Source: Paranoxybacillus sp035645275 (GTDB taxonomy: Bacteria > Bacillota > Bacilli > Bacillales > Anoxybacillaceae). From it: a stretch of DNA of 64,000 bases. Below, piece after piece: positions 34,107 through 42,862 of this stretch (its first letter is position 1; each line of letters begins with the position of its first letter). The notes under the pieces are model-generated. The model made no database searches, was not told the DNA's origin, and was given only the letters and a program-made list of their open reading frames with translations. The stretch is from contig DASQMX010000031.1 of assembly GCA_035645275.1 (NCBI GenBank), forward strand, positions 496,001 to 560,000, written 5' to 3'. The translations under genes and the position numbers were made by a program.

Positions 34107-35015
34107 TTATTTATGGAACACCCATTTTTCTCTCATGATTTCATTGGCATAATCCGTAATCATATCTTCTTTAGGATATAATCTCTTTTGGATAACCTCT
34201 TTTATTTTATTGAGGTCCGTCGTATTAGCGTACGCTATTCCATCCATTCTTGTCGTTTGTATAGCATTAGTACTTTCTCGAACAATTAACTTCATATTTT
34301 CGATGCTCTTCTTATATTTTGTTAGATTGATCGTTTTATCACTGTCTGCTTCGGATAAAATCACTTTTACCGAGAATAAAGAACCTTCTAGGTAAAGATC
34401 GATGAGAGCAATGGACCTTATATCTGTATCATTGACAAATTGAATGACTAGGTTTTTTACTTTTTTGTACATTTCTTCATCAACAGCCTCTCTGTTGAGA
34501 ATCAGCTGTAAAGGATCCGATAATTCCCTTGCCACGCGCTTCAAAACGATGCTTTTTTCGTTCCATAACCTTAAAACATCAAAAAAATGTTGAAAACTTT
34601 TTTGATATTTTTCTTCTCCTAACCTCATTTTTTTCATAACGGGTACTAAAGTGTTCGTAATGTCTTCAGCTTCTTCTAATATTTCCTCGTAAAACTTAGG
34701 ATCATGTTTTAAAGCAGCCTCTATGCGTTTTTCACATAGCCAAAGACTCTCAAACGTACAGTAAAATTCCAATATTTTTTTTGAAAGCTCAACATCTTTT
34801 ATAATCGTTCCATTTTGTTCAACAACCATAAACTTCATCAACATTCGATTGGAAACTCCACCAAATAACCCCTTTTTATACAAGCCAACCAATTTGTACC
34901 TCTTCCCATGAAGAATATAATCCGCACTCATTAACGGTAATTGCCTGAATTTTATATATTCTTTAATCACTTCTAAATAAATACCTGTTGCCGGTTCCAT
35001 GATTGGGATTTTCAA
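34107..35015 (-). CDS. Unknown ~300 aa family, tandem copy B
   Basis: Middle paralog, 302 residues, TTG start with GAGGTG eight bases upstream, like copy A. The N-terminal and C-terminal thirds are nearly identical to copy C (NDTDIRSIALIDLYLEG, DMITDYANEIMREKWVFHK). The stretch near residues 118-140 (ITNTLVPVMKKMRLGEEKY) instead follows copy A (ITNTLVPVMQRMRLGEEKY) and differs from copy C. This mosaic pattern suggests gene conversion between copies. Soluble, helical; no function can be assigned. Gaps to its neighbours are 15 and 13 bp, so the copies are co-transcribed. Confidence 0.85.
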   Translation of the reverse strand: MKIPIMEPATGIYLEVIKEYIKFRQLPLMSADYILHGKRYKLVGLYKKGLFGGVSNRMLMKFMVVEQNGTIIKDVELSKKILEFYCTFESLWLCEKRIEAALKHDPKFYEEILEEAEDITNTLVPVMKKMRLGEEKYQKSFQHFFDVLRLWNEKSIVLKRVARELSDPLQLILNREAVDEEMYKKVKNLVIQFVNDTDIRSIALIDLYLEGSLFSVKVILSEADSDKTINLTKYKKSIENMKLIVRESTNAIQTTRMDGIAYANTTDLNKIKEVIQKRLYPKEDMITDYANEIMREKWVFHK

Positions 35016-35028
35016 TTAAAACACCTCT

Positions 35029-35937
35029 TTATTTATGGAACACCCATTTTTCTCTCATGATTTCATTGGCATAATCCGTAATCATATCTTCTTTCGGATA
35101 AAATCTCTTTTGGACAGCCTCTTTTATTTTATTGAGATCCATCGTATTATCGTACTCTAGACCTTCCATTCTTGTCGTTTGTATAGCATTAGTACTTTCT
35201 CGAACAATTAACTTCATATTTTCGATACTCTTCTTATATTTTGTTAGATTGATCGTTTTATCACTTTCTGCTTCAGATAAAGTCGCTTTTACCGAGAATA
35301 AAGCACCTTCTAGGTAAAGATCGATGAGGGCAATGGACCTTATATCTGTATCATTCACAAATTGAATGACTAAGTTTTTTACTTTTTTGTACATTTCTTC
35401 ATCAACAGCCTCTCTGTTAAGAATAAGCTGTAAAGGATCAGATAATTCCCTTGCCACCCGCTCCAAAACGATGCTTTTTTCGTTCCATAACTTTAGAAAA
35501 GAGAAAAATTGTTGAAAATGTTTTCTGTTTCTTTCTTCTCCATCTCTAAATTTCTTCATCACAGGAACTAATAAAGTGATAATTTCCTCAGCCTCTTCTA
35601 ATATTTCTTCGTAAAAGGACGGATCGTGTTTTAAAGCAGCGGCTATCCGTTTTTCGCAAAGCCAAAGGCTCTCAAACGTACAGTAAAATTCCAATATTTT
35701 TTTTGAAAGCTCCGCATCTTTTATAATTGTTCCATTTTGTTCAACAATCATAAACTTCAGCAACATTCGACTGGAAACTCCGCCAAATAGCCTCTTTTTA
35801 TACAACCCAACCAATTTGTACCTCTTCCCATGAAGAATATAATCCGCACTCATTAACGGTAATTGCCTGAACTTTATATATTCTTTAATCGCTTCTAAAT
35901 AAACACCTGTTGCCGGTTCCATAATTGGAATTTTCAT
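35029..35937 (-). CDS. Unknown ~300 aa family, tandem copy C
   Basis: First-transcribed paralog, 302 residues from ATG 35937 (AGGAG nine bases upstream); an in-frame ATG nine bases earlier abuts the ribosome site. It starts MKIPIMEPATGVYLEAIKEY like its sisters and ends EIMREKWVFHK like copy B. In the middle it reads IITLLVPVMKKFRDGEERN, unlike both others. It follows tadC by 18 bp, so a role with the Tad-type membrane proteins is possible but only inferred from position. No transmembrane segment or signal is present. Confidence 0.85.
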   Translation of the reverse strand: MKIPIMEPATGVYLEAIKEYIKFRQLPLMSADYILHGKRYKLVGLYKKRLFGGVSSRMLLKFMIVEQNGTIIKDAELSKKILEFYCTFESLWLCEKRIAAALKHDPSFYEEILEEAEEIITLLVPVMKKFRDGEERNRKHFQQFFSFLKLWNEKSIVLERVARELSDPLQLILNREAVDEEMYKKVKNLVIQFVNDTDIRSIALIDLYLEGALFSVKATLSEAESDKTINLTKYKKSIENMKLIVRESTNAIQTTRMEGLEYDNTMDLNKIKEAVQKRFYPKEDMITDYANEIMREKWVFHK

Positions 35938-35955
35938 TTGCCTCATCTCCTATTT

Positions 35956-36849
35956 TTAGCTAAAAATAAATTTCGCTATTTCCATTAGCACCGGGCCTAG
36001 GATAAAAATGATGGTGGAAGGAAAAGCGAGCAACATAAGCGGAAAGAATAACTTGACTGACGCCTTCGCTCCCATTTCTTGAGCCCTTTTTTTTCGATTT
36101 TCCCACACTTCCGTGGCTTGTTGCCTCAAAATGGCGGTAATACCAGATGAGCCTCTCTCCAGCGTTTGATTAATAGCAGATACAAACCGACTGACCTCAT
36201 CAATTTGGCATCGTTCCGCCATCCTCTCCAGCGCTTCTGTTTGCGGAGTACCTAAGGATACTTCATATATCACTTGTTTTAACTCCTCGGATAAAACGCC
36301 TTTTTTACGCGTTGCGACTTCCTTGATAGCAGGAAATAAGTTCAATCCCGCCTCGCACATAATGGCAATGGAATTGACATAATGGGGCAGTTCTCGGCTG
36401 ATTGTTTCCTTTCGTTTTCGTATCTGACCATTTAACCAAATAATTGGTAAAATATAAGAAAGCGGAGAAAGTGCAAGGGCAAATATGTAAAAGCTGTTTT
36501 CGCCGCTTGCGAAAGCCAGCATCAAATAAAATAAACAGACTGCTATAGGTAATACAAGCTGGAGGCTATAAAAATCTAGCGGAGTCCACTTATCTGCCAA
36601 ACCTGCTTCAATAATCTTTTCCGTTAAAATCTTTCTCCTTTTAGAATTCATTTGTATATTAAAGAACGTTAACAGATTCCCAACATTCCGGCTGATCTTT
36701 TTGACTATTCCATATTTGTTGATAGGCAGTACTTCGCTGGCCGTGTGAAGGTTAAAGCGCTTTTGCAGCCTATACAGCCGCAGCATGTTAAATGGTAAGA
36801 AAGCAATACATATCGTAAAAAAAACTAATGCAGAAATGAGAAACAGCAT
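35956..36849 (-). CDS. tadC: Type II secretion F / TadC-like membrane platform protein
   Basis: Inner-membrane platform protein of Tad (Flp) pilus or related secretion machines. It has 297 residues with an N-terminal helix (1-20), a pair of helices near 75-115 and a C-terminal helix (FPLMLLAFPSTIIFILGPVL). The T2SSF domain at about 140-270 shows ELPHYVNSIAIMCEAGLNLF, GTPQTEALERMAERC and INQTLERGSSGITAILRQQA. Length and topology fit TadC. ATG 36849 is preceded by AGGTGAG. The matching ATPase (tadA), secretin, pilin and prepilin peptidase genes are absent from this window. Confidence 0.85.
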   Translation of the reverse strand: MLFLISALVFFTICIAFLPFNMLRLYRLQKRFNLHTASEVLPINKYGIVKKISRNVGNLLTFFNIQMNSKRRKILTEKIIEAGLADKWTPLDFYSLQLVLPIAVCLFYLMLAFASGENSFYIFALALSPLSYILPIIWLNGQIRKRKETISRELPHYVNSIAIMCEAGLNLFPAIKEVATRKKGVLSEELKQVIYEVSLGTPQTEALERMAERCQIDEVSRFVSAINQTLERGSSGITAILRQQATEVWENRKKRAQEMGAKASVKLFFPLMLLAFPSTIIFILGPVLMEIAKFIFS

Positions 36850-36862
36850 TTTAGCTCACCTG

Positions 36863-37516
36863 CTAAATTTTGATAGAAGTAATGGCTCTCGCTACAAAGT
36901 AATTGAAGATAAGCATGAGAGCGGCCAAAAAAAGTAATGTTGTTCCGAACCACGATTGATACATCGGCGCCAGATACGAAGGATTAAGCAGCATAATGAG
37001 AAAAACGAGCGCTATAGGCATGATGGTCAATATTCTTGCTTCCATTCGTTTTTGAGCGGTGGCCAACTTAATTTCCTGTTGAATCGTAATTTTATCACTT
37101 ATCATTTGGCTTATATTCTCAATAACCTCTGTCAAATTACCGCCTTTCGATTTAGTGATTAAAGTGGCATCAATAAATTGCTGCACCTCTTCATAGTCGT
37201 TTTGTTCTTTAAAACGCAGAAGTGCTTCATCAACCGAAAGACCGAACTTAATATTGTTGTTTAGTTTCTCTAATTCTATTAAAAGAGGCTTCAATTTCTT
37301 TTTTCCTATCTGCTTTTCCAAGTCATATTGACATCTCATCAAGGCGGTTTGCAAAGAAGCACCCGCTTTAAGGGAATTGGCTATGGATAAAATGGCATCG
37401 CGGAACTGTAAGATAAACGCCTCTTTTAGTTTTTCACGCTTCCTTTTTTGTGCTACCCTTGGGTACAACAGAGACAAGCAACCGCTTAAAATGGTATAAA
37501 ATAAATTCTGGAACAA
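36863..37516 (-). CDS. tadB: TadB-like platform protein, 5'-truncated
   Basis: Second T2SSF-domain protein (AILSIANSLKAGASLQTAL, FGLSVDEALLRFKEQNDYEE, LITKSKGGNLTEVIENISQM) with two C-terminal membrane helices. At 217 residues it is about 100 shorter than usual TadB, missing the N-terminal part. The TTG at 37516 has no ribosome site. The frame continues upstream without a stop into the end of the AraC gene (to about 37600), where no ATG occurs. It therefore looks cut off by a rearrangement that brought the AraC-MATE pair next to it, and may not be expressed normally. Confidence 0.75.
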   Translation of the reverse strand: MFQNLFYTILSGCLSLLYPRVAQKRKREKLKEAFILQFRDAILSIANSLKAGASLQTALMRCQYDLEKQIGKKKLKPLLIELEKLNNNIKFGLSVDEALLRFKEQNDYEEVQQFIDATLITKSKGGNLTEVIENISQMISDKITIQQEIKLATAQKRMEARILTIMPIALVFLIMLLNPSYLAPMYQSWFGTTLLFLAALMLIFNYFVARAITSIKI

Positions 37517-37559
37517 TATTTTGCATATGTAGTCATCACTTACTATTCTATCACCAATA

Positions 37560-38426
37560 TTACTTACTCCTGCTAATATTTCTCCGGTATTCTTGCGGAG
37601 TCATCCCTTCCATTCTTTTAAATAACCTCGAAAAATAAGTAACATCTTCAATCCCTACTTCTTTAGCAATCGCGGAAATTTTTACATCGGTTGTTGAAAG
37701 AAGCCGCTTTGCTTTAGAAAGCCGATAATACGTTACATATTGCATCGGGCTCATTCCAATCGTTTTTTGCACACATCGCGTAATGTAATCAGCATGAAAA
37801 TGAAGATGAACGGATAAATGTTTCATTTGAATCGGCTGCTGATAATGGGCATGGATATATTTTAAAACTTGCTCGCACACTTTTTCTGAGGCGCTTGGAA
37901 TCTTTAACGCTTGCTTTTGCAGTTGCAGCAAAAATTCATTAAAAACAATTTGTTGTTTGAGGGCGTAATCAAGCGACCGCTCCTCATTCAGCTGCACAAG
38001 CTGAGCCAAATGCTGTTCCACTAATTCCTTTCGCGTTAATTTCCCATGTTGCGGCAAATGAAAAAAATAGCGTGACGGTTCCACAAAACTCGCTTCTTTT
38101 TCAAATATATCCGCCCAGCTGATTTCCTTATTTTTCATTATTTCATAACCTTGGTCAATGATAAAGTGCAGCCAAATAAAATCCGTGTCCTTCTCGCACG
38201 GTTTATGCCCGAAATGTTCCCGTTCCGGAATTAAAATGACATACTCTCCTTCACCAACCGCAAATGATTCTTTATCTTCCATTATGTATAGCATTCCTTT
38301 TTTTACATATAAAAGATCAAACACCGAAAACGTTCGTTTAAAATGTTTTCCCCCTTTAGCAAACGTCCACTCTCCCCCTTTTATGAACGTTGGAAACGGT
38401 GGGACTCGAAACGTAAGAATAGCCAC
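37560..38426 (-). CDS. AraC family transcriptional regulator
   Basis: DNA-binding regulator, 288 residues from GTG 38426 (AAGG eight bases upstream). The N-terminal half is a cupin-like sensing domain (GEYVILIPEREHFGHKP, DFIWLHFIIDQG). The C-terminal 100 residues hold the two helix-turn-helix units: MKHLSVHLHFHADYITRCVQ and ISAIAKEVGIEDVTYFSRLF, followed by the usual MTPQEYRR. It is divergent from the MATE pump gene with a 122-bp gap, so it may control that gene. Possible earlier GTG at 38435. Confidence 0.88.
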   Translation of the reverse strand: MAILTFRVPPFPTFIKGGEWTFAKGGKHFKRTFSVFDLLYVKKGMLYIMEDKESFAVGEGEYVILIPEREHFGHKPCEKDTDFIWLHFIIDQGYEIMKNKEISWADIFEKEASFVEPSRYFFHLPQHGKLTRKELVEQHLAQLVQLNEERSLDYALKQQIVFNEFLLQLQKQALKIPSASEKVCEQVLKYIHAHYQQPIQMKHLSVHLHFHADYITRCVQKTIGMSPMQYVTYYRLSKAKRLLSTTDVKISAIAKEVGIEDVTYFSRLFKRMEGMTPQEYRRNISRSK

Positions 38427-38548
38427 TTTTTTCACCTTCTATGTCGGAATTATCCAAATCAAATCGGTTTCTTCTCTTTTTATTATAAAACTTACAAAGT
38501 AAACTAAGGATAGTTTGCATGTCGGAATTTTCTAAAGGAGTTGTCTAC

Positions 38549-39901
38549 ATGAAAGACGTGAAAAAACTTTCCTTATTCGCGATTACGTGGCCGATTTTTA
38601 TTGAAGTTTTGCTGCATATGTTAATGGGAAACGCTGATACATTAATGCTCAGCCAATACTCTGATGATGCGGTTGCGTCCGTTGGAGTGGCGAATCAAAT
38701 TCTTTACGTCATTATCGTAATGTTTGGGTTTATCGCCACAGGAACCGCCATCTTAGTCGCGCAGCATTTAGGAGCGAAAGAAGAAGAAACGGCAGAGGAA
38801 GTCTCGCGTGTTTCCATCGTCGCTAATTTACTGTTTGGAATCGTGTTAAGCGTCGTTTTATTCATTTTTGGAGAGCATTTGCTGCGCTTAATGAAACTGC
38901 CCGATGAACTGCTTCATGAAGCAAACTCTTATTTAGTGATTGTCGGGGGATTTTCATTTATCCAAGCTATCATCATGACGATAGGAGCTATTTTAAAAAG
39001 TTACGGTTTTACACGTGACACGATGTATATTACAATCGGAATGAACCTTTTAGATGTTGTCGGAAACTACTTATTTATATTTGGGCCATTTGGCATTCCG
39101 GTTTTGGGAGTAGAGGGGGTAGCCATTTCTACTACCGTTAGCCGAACGATTGGCCTGCTTGTCATTTTCGCCCTGCTCATGAAAAGAACAAACATTTCTT
39201 TATCCATATCCCGTCTCATTTCCTTGCCGATTCCTCATGTAAAAAGCTTGTTGAAAATCGGCATTCCATCAGCAGGTGAACATCTTTCTTACAACACTTC
39301 GCAAATGCTGATTACGTACTTTATTACTCTATTAGGGACTGAGGCCATCACTACAAAAATATACGTACAAAACCTTATCATGTTCATCGTCCTGTTCGGG
39401 GTTGCTATAAGTCAGGGAACGCAAATTATTGTTGGCCATTTAGTCGGGGCGCAGCAATATGAGGAAGCGTATAAACGTTGTTTAAAAAGTTTATGGCTTG
39501 CTATCGGCGTCTCTACCATGATTGCAGCGATTTCTTATGCATTCTCCGATTCACTGTTTTCCATTTTTACAACAAACGAACAAATTATGAAAACCGGTAG
39601 CATTCTTCTTTTACTAACCATTATTTTGGAGCCGGGGCGCTCTTTCAATGTTGTCATTATCAATTCACTAAGAGCTGCAGGCGATGTTAAATTTCCAGTC
39701 TATATGGGAATTTTATCAATGTGGGGAATTAGCGTCCCTATTTCTTACTTCCTTGGCATAGAATATGGCTTAGGGCTGGCTGGTGTTTGGATTGCATTTA
39801 TCGTTGACGAATGGCTCCGGGGACTGCTTATGCTTTGGCGCTGGCGCTCAAGAATTTGGCAACAGAAGTCATTTGTTCATTCAACAATCGGGACTGCTTA
39901 A
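38549..39901 (+). CDS. MATE family efflux transporter
   Basis: Membrane exporter of the multidrug and toxin extrusion family, about 450 residues with twelve predicted helices. Typical segments are LFAITWPIFIEVLLHMLMGN ADT at the N-terminus, VGVANQI, FGFIATGTAILVAQHLGA, and in the second half GIPSAGEHLSY, GVAISQGTQIIVGHLVGA and NVVIINSLRAAGDVKFPVY. The start ATG 38549 has AAAGGAG eight bases upstream; ATG 38519 lies 30 bases earlier without one. Substrate unknown. It ends at a strong terminator shared with the convergent asnO. Confidence 0.92.
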   Translation: MKDVKKLSLFAITWPIFIEVLLHMLMGNADTLMLSQYSDDAVASVGVANQILYVIIVMFGFIATGTAILVAQHLGAKEEETAEEVSRVSIVANLLFGIVLSVVLFIFGEHLLRLMKLPDELLHEANSYLVIVGGFSFIQAIIMTIGAILKSYGFTRDTMYITIGMNLLDVVGNYLFIFGPFGIPVLGVEGVAISTTVSRTIGLLVIFALLMKRTNISLSISRLISLPIPHVKSLLKIGIPSAGEHLSYNTSQMLITYFITLLGTEAITTKIYVQNLIMFIVLFGVAISQGTQIIVGHLVGAQQYEEAYKRCLKSLWLAIGVSTMIAAISYAFSDSLFSIFTTNEQIMKTGSILLLLTIILEPGRSFNVVIINSLRAAGDVKFPVYMGILSMWGISVPISYFLGIEYGLGLAGVWIAFIVDEWLRGLLMLWRWRSRIWQQKSFVHSTIGTA

Positions 39902-39916
39902 TTAAGAGAGTAATAG

Positions 39917-39953
39917 AAAAAGACAGTAGCACTTTTTGCTGACTGTCTTTTTT
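39917..39953. terminator. Bidirectional terminator between MATE gene and asnO
   Basis: AGACAGTAGC and GCTGACTGTCT arms, flanked by A-run and T-run. Confidence 0.88.
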
Positions 39954-39960
39954 CATTAAC

Positions 39961-41808
39961 TTATTCTTTTATAGAAATCCCATATTCCTTAAACCAAACA
40001 TGAATCTGACCAAGATGTGCGAGCAATTGTGGACCTGTCATTAACTGTCCAAACCATGGTTCTTGAAATGCTTTTCCTTCCGTTTCGACAATTTGCATTA
40101 ACTTTTCTTGCTCAAAAAATTCATATAATGCAGAAGTTTTATCTGCTAATATTTCTTTCAACCATTGTTTAACGAGTTTCGTATATAGAGGGTGATGCGT
40201 TTTTGGATATGGACTTTTCTTACGGTACAATACATCGTTTGGCAAAATTCCTTCTAAGGCACGGCGCAAAATTCCTTTTTCGCGGTTGCCATACATTTTC
40301 ATCTCCCACGGAATATTCCATACATATTCAACAAGTCGATGATCAGCAAACGGCACCCGCACCTCTAGGCTCGCTCCCATACTCATGCGATCTTTTCTGT
40401 CAAGCAGAGTCGTCATAAACCAAATCATATTTAAATAAAACAATTCGCGCCGCTTCGCTTCAAGCGGATTTTCCCCTTCAAGTCTTGGAACTTCCTCAAT
40501 CGTTTCGTTATATCGCTGTTGTACATATTCTTGCAGATTCAATTTGTTTTTCCACTCGTCTTTTAATAAACCGACTCTCGCCTCTGTCGATCTCATCCAA
40601 GGGAAACCGTCACGCGCTAAATCATCCGGACGATGGAACCAAGGATATCCGCCAAAAATTTCATCAGCACATTCACCGGATAAGCTGACGACAAAATCTT
40701 CTTTCATCTTCCTGCAGAACCAGAGTAAAGATGAATCAATATCTGCCATCCCCGGCAAATCACGGACAATAACCGCCTCTGTTAAATAATCTGCTAAATC
40801 TTGTTGAGTGATAACACAGCGATGATGTACCGTGCCAAATGCTTGTGACATTTTCTCAATCCAAGGACCATCAGCGTTTGGCTGGAAGTCATTCGCTTTA
40901 AAGTACTTATCGTTTTCTTCATAGTCAATCGAATACGTATGGAGCGGACCCTTTCCTTCCTTTTCAAAAGCAGTAGCAGCAATCGCTGTGATTGCGCTTG
41001 AATCAACCCCACCTGATAAAAATGTACAAACCGGCACATCAGAAACAAGTTGACGAGTAACGGCATCCGTTAATAGAAAGCGAATTTTCTCAACCGTTTC
41101 CTCCAATGAATCCGTATGAATGTCGCTTTTTACATTCCAATAGCGCCAAATTTTTAAGCCTTCACGCGAAAAAATTAAGGCATGAGCTGGTCGCAATTCG
41201 TCGACTCCAGAAAACACCCCATGCCCTGGTGTGCGCGATGGTCCTAACCCAAAAATTTCTGCTAATCCTTCACGATTAATCTCTGCTTTTACATCCGGAT
41301 GGGCTAATATCGCTTTTAATTCAGAACCAAACAACAAGCTACTGCCATCATGGCGGTAGAAAAGCGGTTTTACACCTAAACGGTCGCGTCCTAAAAATAA
41401 CTGCTGACGCTTCTCATCCCAAACGGCAAACGCGAAAATTCCGTTTAAAAATTGCAAACATTGTTCTTGCCACTCCATATAGGCTGTTAATAACACTTCT
41501 GTATCAGAATGCCCTCGAAATTGATAACCTCTTCTTAATAGTTCCTTGCGAATATCCTCGGTATTATACAATTCTCCGTTATAACAAATTGTATAAGCAT
41601 GATCGTTTTTCATTCTTGTCATTGGTTGGATGCCGCCTTTTGGATCAACAACAACAAGACGCTTATGTCCGAACGCTGCATTCACCGTAAACCATGTATT
41701 CGTATCATCCGGACCGCGTTTTGTTAACGTCTCCGTCATTTTTTCAATCGTTTCTTTTTCTATTCGCAAATCACGTTGGAAATCGATCCAACCGGTGATA
41801 CCACACAT
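39961..41808 (-). CDS. asnO: Asparagine synthetase, glutamine-hydrolysing (AsnO type)
   Basis: Makes asparagine from aspartate, glutamine and ATP. The mature glutaminase nucleophile Cys2 is seen in MCGITGWIDF, followed by the GATase class II domain (HKRLVVVDP, YNGELYN, GHSDTEVLL). The synthetase domain has the PP-loop CTFLSGGVDSSAI near residue 260 and SGECADEIFGGYPWF. 615 residues from ATG 41808 (AAAGGAT eight bases upstream). Length and the neighbouring yisN and yisL match B. subtilis asnO, which is expressed in sporulation. Its leader contains a possible 35-residue frame. Confidence 0.93.
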   Translation of the reverse strand: MCGITGWIDFQRDLRIEKETIEKMTETLTKRGPDDTNTWFTVNAAFGHKRLVVVDPKGGIQPMTRMKNDHAYTICYNGELYNTEDIRKELLRRGYQFRGHSDTEVLLTAYMEWQEQCLQFLNGIFAFAVWDEKRQQLFLGRDRLGVKPLFYRHDGSSLLFGSELKAILAHPDVKAEINREGLAEIFGLGPSRTPGHGVFSGVDELRPAHALIFSREGLKIWRYWNVKSDIHTDSLEETVEKIRFLLTDAVTRQLVSDVPVCTFLSGGVDSSAITAIAATAFEKEGKGPLHTYSIDYEENDKYFKANDFQPNADGPWIEKMSQAFGTVHHRCVITQQDLADYLTEAVIVRDLPGMADIDSSLLWFCRKMKEDFVVSLSGECADEIFGGYPWFHRPDDLARDGFPWMRSTEARVGLLKDEWKNKLNLQEYVQQRYNETIEEVPRLEGENPLEAKRRELFYLNMIWFMTTLLDRKDRMSMGASLEVRVPFADHRLVEYVWNIPWEMKMYGNREKGILRRALEGILPNDVLYRKKSPYPKTHHPLYTKLVKQWLKEILADKTSALYEFFEQEKLMQIVETEGKAFQEPWFGQLMTGPQLLAHLGQIHVWFKEYGISIKE

Positions 41809-41830
41809 CTCAATCAATCCTTTCTGTTAT

Positions 41831-41938
41831 TCAAGCAGTTATATATAAATGCTGTTTTCGCCAAGTTTGCCCCAGTCCGAATTCAACCTTTCGGGCATAC
41901 AGACAGTAACACCCTTCTTGAAAACAATCTCCAGTCAT
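41831..41938 (-). CDS. Possible 35-residue leader peptide of asnO
   Basis: In the asnO leader a frame starts at ATG 41938 (MTGDCFQEGCYCLYARKVEF) and ends 22 bp before asnO. It has three Cys residues but no Asn, so attenuation by asparagine supply is not suggested. The ribosome site is weak (GAAAG at six bases). It may be chance. The rest of the 258-bp gap to the next plus-strand gene shows no other feature. Confidence 0.22.
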   Translation of the reverse strand: MTGDCFQEGCYCLYARKVEFGLGQTWRKQHLYITA

Positions 41939-42066
41939 AGCATGCTTTCATTTTATGCAGCAATCACCATTTCGATGAATTGTCCCATTTTTATGAAATC
42001 CATTACAAGTTATATTTGCTTTAAAATTTGTCAAAAACGAATACAGAGAGAAAGGAGGAATTGCAA

Positions 42067-42615
42067 ATGAGCTTACAGCAACGGTTAACCTATTTAAAAG
42101 AACAAAAACGGGCATACATACAAGGAACATTAGAATACGTAAACGATGAATGGGTGTTTTTGGATGAAGAAAGCGAAGAGGCAGCATTGCTTGAAGATAT
42201 AACCGACGGAGATATTGAAGTTTTTCGCTTTGGTAAATGGATAAATGGGAAAATATGCGAAGATGGTACAGTATTATTTTCCACACAATATTATACTCTA
42301 AAGAACGGAGAGGTAGTCCGCTTCCGCAAACATTTACCTTATGCATACGAACAGTGGCTGCAATCTCTGTCAGATAAAACATTTTTTTATTATATTCAGC
42401 TCTTAAATGAGCACGATTTTTCACTATATGATTGCTTATATTGTTATAACGGTCTTTTGTTTGGATCAGAGATAGGGGTAAATTTCATCATTTATGATAA
42501 TAATGAACGAATCGCCAATGTTCAGCATTATTATGAGCGTAAAACCTCCAATAAAGACCGTTTTGAAATTACTTTTAGCACAGGAAAGAGATTGGTTTGT
42601 ACACAAATTGGCTAA
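42067..42615 (+). CDS. yisN: DUF2777 family protein (YisN-like)
   Basis: A soluble protein of 182 residues (MSLQQRLTYLKEQKRAYIQG, EYVNDEWVFLDEESEEAALL) fitting DUF2777, a family of unknown function in bacilli; B. subtilis yisN stands in the same place beside asnO. It is acidic in the first third and aromatic-rich at the end, with no membrane helix. ATG 42067 has AAAGGAGG eight bases upstream; the frame extends upstream but without a ribosome site. The assignment to yisN rests on position and general likeness. Confidence 0.7.
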   Translation: MSLQQRLTYLKEQKRAYIQGTLEYVNDEWVFLDEESEEAALLEDITDGDIEVFRFGKWINGKICEDGTVLFSTQYYTLKNGEVVRFRKHLPYAYEQWLQSLSDKTFFYYIQLLNEHDFSLYDCLYCYNGLLFGSEIGVNFIIYDNNERIANVQHYYERKTSNKDRFEITFSTGKRLVCTQIG

Positions 42616-42619
42616 ACAT

Positions 42620-42712
42620 CTATTCGAAATTACGAATTTTTGCTATGTAGTGAACTATGAATGCAAATGTAGTAAACACTGTGACAAATCCTAACAAAGC
42701 AATCCATTTCAT
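42620..42712 (-). CDS. Single-membrane-helix micropeptide (30 aa)
   Basis: ATG 42712, with AGGAGGA six bases upstream, encodes MKWIALLGFVTVFTTFAFIV followed by HYIAKIRNFE. This is one hydrophobic helix with a short basic tail, a shape typical of small membrane peptides. It converges on yisN, whose stop is 4 bp away. The strong ribosome site argues it is translated. No family is recognised. Confidence 0.6.
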   Translation of the reverse strand: MKWIALLGFVTVFTTFAFIVHYIAKIRNFE

Positions 42713-42739
42713 CTTCCATCCTCCTTTACAATATCAGTT

Positions 42740-42792
42740 GGGCGAACGCAAGAAGACTCCCACTTCTAACCAGATGAAAGTGGGAGTTATTT
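42740..42792. repeat. CTCCCACTT hairpin, like the 27.3 kb palindrome
   Basis: CTCCCACTT and AAGTGGGAG flank a 15-base loop, with GAACGCAAGAAG on one side. The arms share the CTCCCAC/GTGGGAG core with the cluster at 27298-27338, pointing to a common mobile or structural origin. No T-run on the plus side beyond two T. Confidence 0.4.
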
Positions 42793-42831
42793 GCATTTAA
42801 GATACCATATTTTACGAACTTAATAAATTAT

Positions 42832-42862
42832 AAAAAGCTGCCTGTTTTTCGGCAGCTTTTAA
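42832..42862 (-). terminator. Terminator of yisL
   Basis: AAAAGCTGCC and GGCAGCTTTT arms with an 8-base loop; the hairpin starts at the yisL stop codon and is followed by T residues on the minus strand. Confidence 0.82.

Noticed and set aside
41948..42424. 158-codon minus frame antisense to yisN
   Set aside because: Shadow of the DUF2777 gene, which has a strong ribosome site and a family match.
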